Origin: DTU018 sp029550685
GTDB lineage: Bacteria; Bacillota; Syntrophomonadia; Syntrophomonadales; Syntrophomonadaceae
Assembly (NCBI GenBank): GCA_035412805.1
Contig: DAONVO010000020.1
Span: 1 to 30,343, forward strand
Reading direction: 5' to 3'
Length of the DNA stretch: 30,343 nt
Shown one piece after another: positions 29,782 through 30,343 of this stretch. Below the pieces are notes generated by a model, which did no database searches, had not been told where the DNA came from, and saw only the letters and a program-made list of their open reading frames with translations. The number at the start of each line of letters is the position of its first letter. Position 1 is the stretch's first letter. The translations under genes were made by a program, and so were the position numbers.

Positions 29782-30343
29782 CTAGTAAAACAGTATCATA
29801 ATCCCCATTTGCACTAATCCAATAATAAACCCCAAGACCCCGCCTAGGATCTCAATAAAGCGCAATTCCGTAGATGCCACACCGCGAACCATTTCTTCCA
29901 GCTGATCTAAATCGAACTGGTTAATTTTATCTTCCACCATTTGTTTTATCTGTATCTCGGTGGTCAAATAATCACGGACTGATTCAACCACCTGACCAAT
30001 TATCTGCTCGGCCTCCTGCCGTACTACCTTTTCCAAAGTATCACCAACAAGCTGTATAACCCGGCCAGGAATGAATCTTGGCAGCATGCTGTCCAGCTTA
30101 ACCCGCATTACTTGTGTTATAGTGGCAACTAATCTCTCTCTTACTTCCGGGGTATTGACCTGGTCTATTACCTCATCCAGTGACAGCAAGCGTTCTTCTA
30201 CCAATTCTCCTACACTGGTGGCAATATCGGCTTGTCTTTTCGGCAATACTCCCTGTAATTTAAATAAACCGAAGTTAATAGGCTGCCGCGGCCAAAAGAG
30301 CAGTCTAATAGCCACTACATTGGTTATGTACCCGATTAATGCA
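29782..30343 (-). CDS. DUF445 family membrane protein, 5' end outside window
   Basis: The reading frame continues past a GTG at 30315 to the window edge as ALIGYITNVVAIRLLF, the usual DUF445 opening. The gene is therefore cut at its N-terminus by the window rather than starting at 30315. About 186 residues are visible. They comprise the end of an N-terminal membrane segment, the LPKRQADIATSVGELVEERLLS block, a long amphipathic helical middle, and a C-terminal membrane helix (FIEILGGVLGFIIGLVQMGIMILFY). No biochemical role is known for the family. It is probably co-transcribed with thrS, 21 nt away. Confidence 0.85.
   Translation of the reverse strand, partial: ALIGYITNVVAIRLLFWPRQPINFGLFKLQGVLPKRQADIATSVGELVEERLLSLDEVIDQVNTPEVRERLVATITQVMRVKLDSMLPRFIPGRVIQLVGDTLEKVVRQEAEQIIGQVVESVRDYLTTEIQIKQMVEDKINQFDLDQLEEMVRGVASTELRFIEILGGVLGFIIGLVQMGIMILFY

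Overview
The window looks like a chromosomal stretch of a low-to-mid GC, spore-former-type Firmicute of the class Clostridia. The gene order thrS-infC-rpmI-rplT-spoU methyltransferase-T-box-pheS-pheT and zapA-polX-mutS2 is typical of Firmicutes. A crotonase and a long-chain acyl-CoA ligase sit among these genes, which would suit a fatty-acid-oxidising Syntrophomonas-like organism. That placement is an inference from gene content, not a database match. All protein genes but one (the crotonase) lie on the minus strand, so the transcriptional order runs from the right end of the window to the left.

Right part (30343 to 22124, minus strand): a DUF445 membrane protein cut by the window edge, thrS, a strong promoter and structured leader, infC (apparently starting at an ATC codon), rpmI, rplT, an intrinsic terminator, a SpoU-class rRNA methyltransferase, a T-box leader, pheS, and a short pheT that lacks the EMAP-type tRNA-binding domain. 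This is a translation block. It shows two probable attenuation devices: a T-box before pheST and a probable L20-type leader before infC.

Middle part (21916 to 10405): a sigma-A-like promoter drives a roughly 150-nt structured leader that ends in a strong intrinsic terminator. It precedes a periplasmic-sensing hybrid histidine kinase and a REC-PAS-GGDEF*-EAL protein; together these look like a phosphorelay that lowers cyclic di-GMP. The leader is an orphan riboswitch candidate. Next come a uridine-kinase-like protein fused to a ThrRS-like N-terminus whose editing-site metal ligands are all lost, an acyl-CoA ligase, a YhhN membrane protein, and the plus-strand crotonase.

Left part (10157 to 1, minus strand): zapA, polX (third polymerase carboxylate changed to Glu), a DUF421 membrane protein, a NIF3-like protein, a long U32 peptidase-family protein, mutS2, and a small parallel beta-helix protein with a SigK-like promoter match.

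The most unusual structure is a family of short non-coding mobile elements of 153 and 200 bp, plus a truncated copy at the left edge. They have conserved ends (GAGAGTGTC...GACAGTCTG), terminal inverted repeats and a long internal fold-back. Both complete copies are flanked by perfect direct repeats of 27 or 24 bp. Each direct repeat is an entire intrinsic-terminator hairpin, and the two hairpins are unrelated in sequence. This points to a MITE that targets terminator hairpins and duplicates the whole hairpin on insertion, so that a functional terminator remains. A separate imperfect fold-back of about 240 bp lies at 6131-6386.
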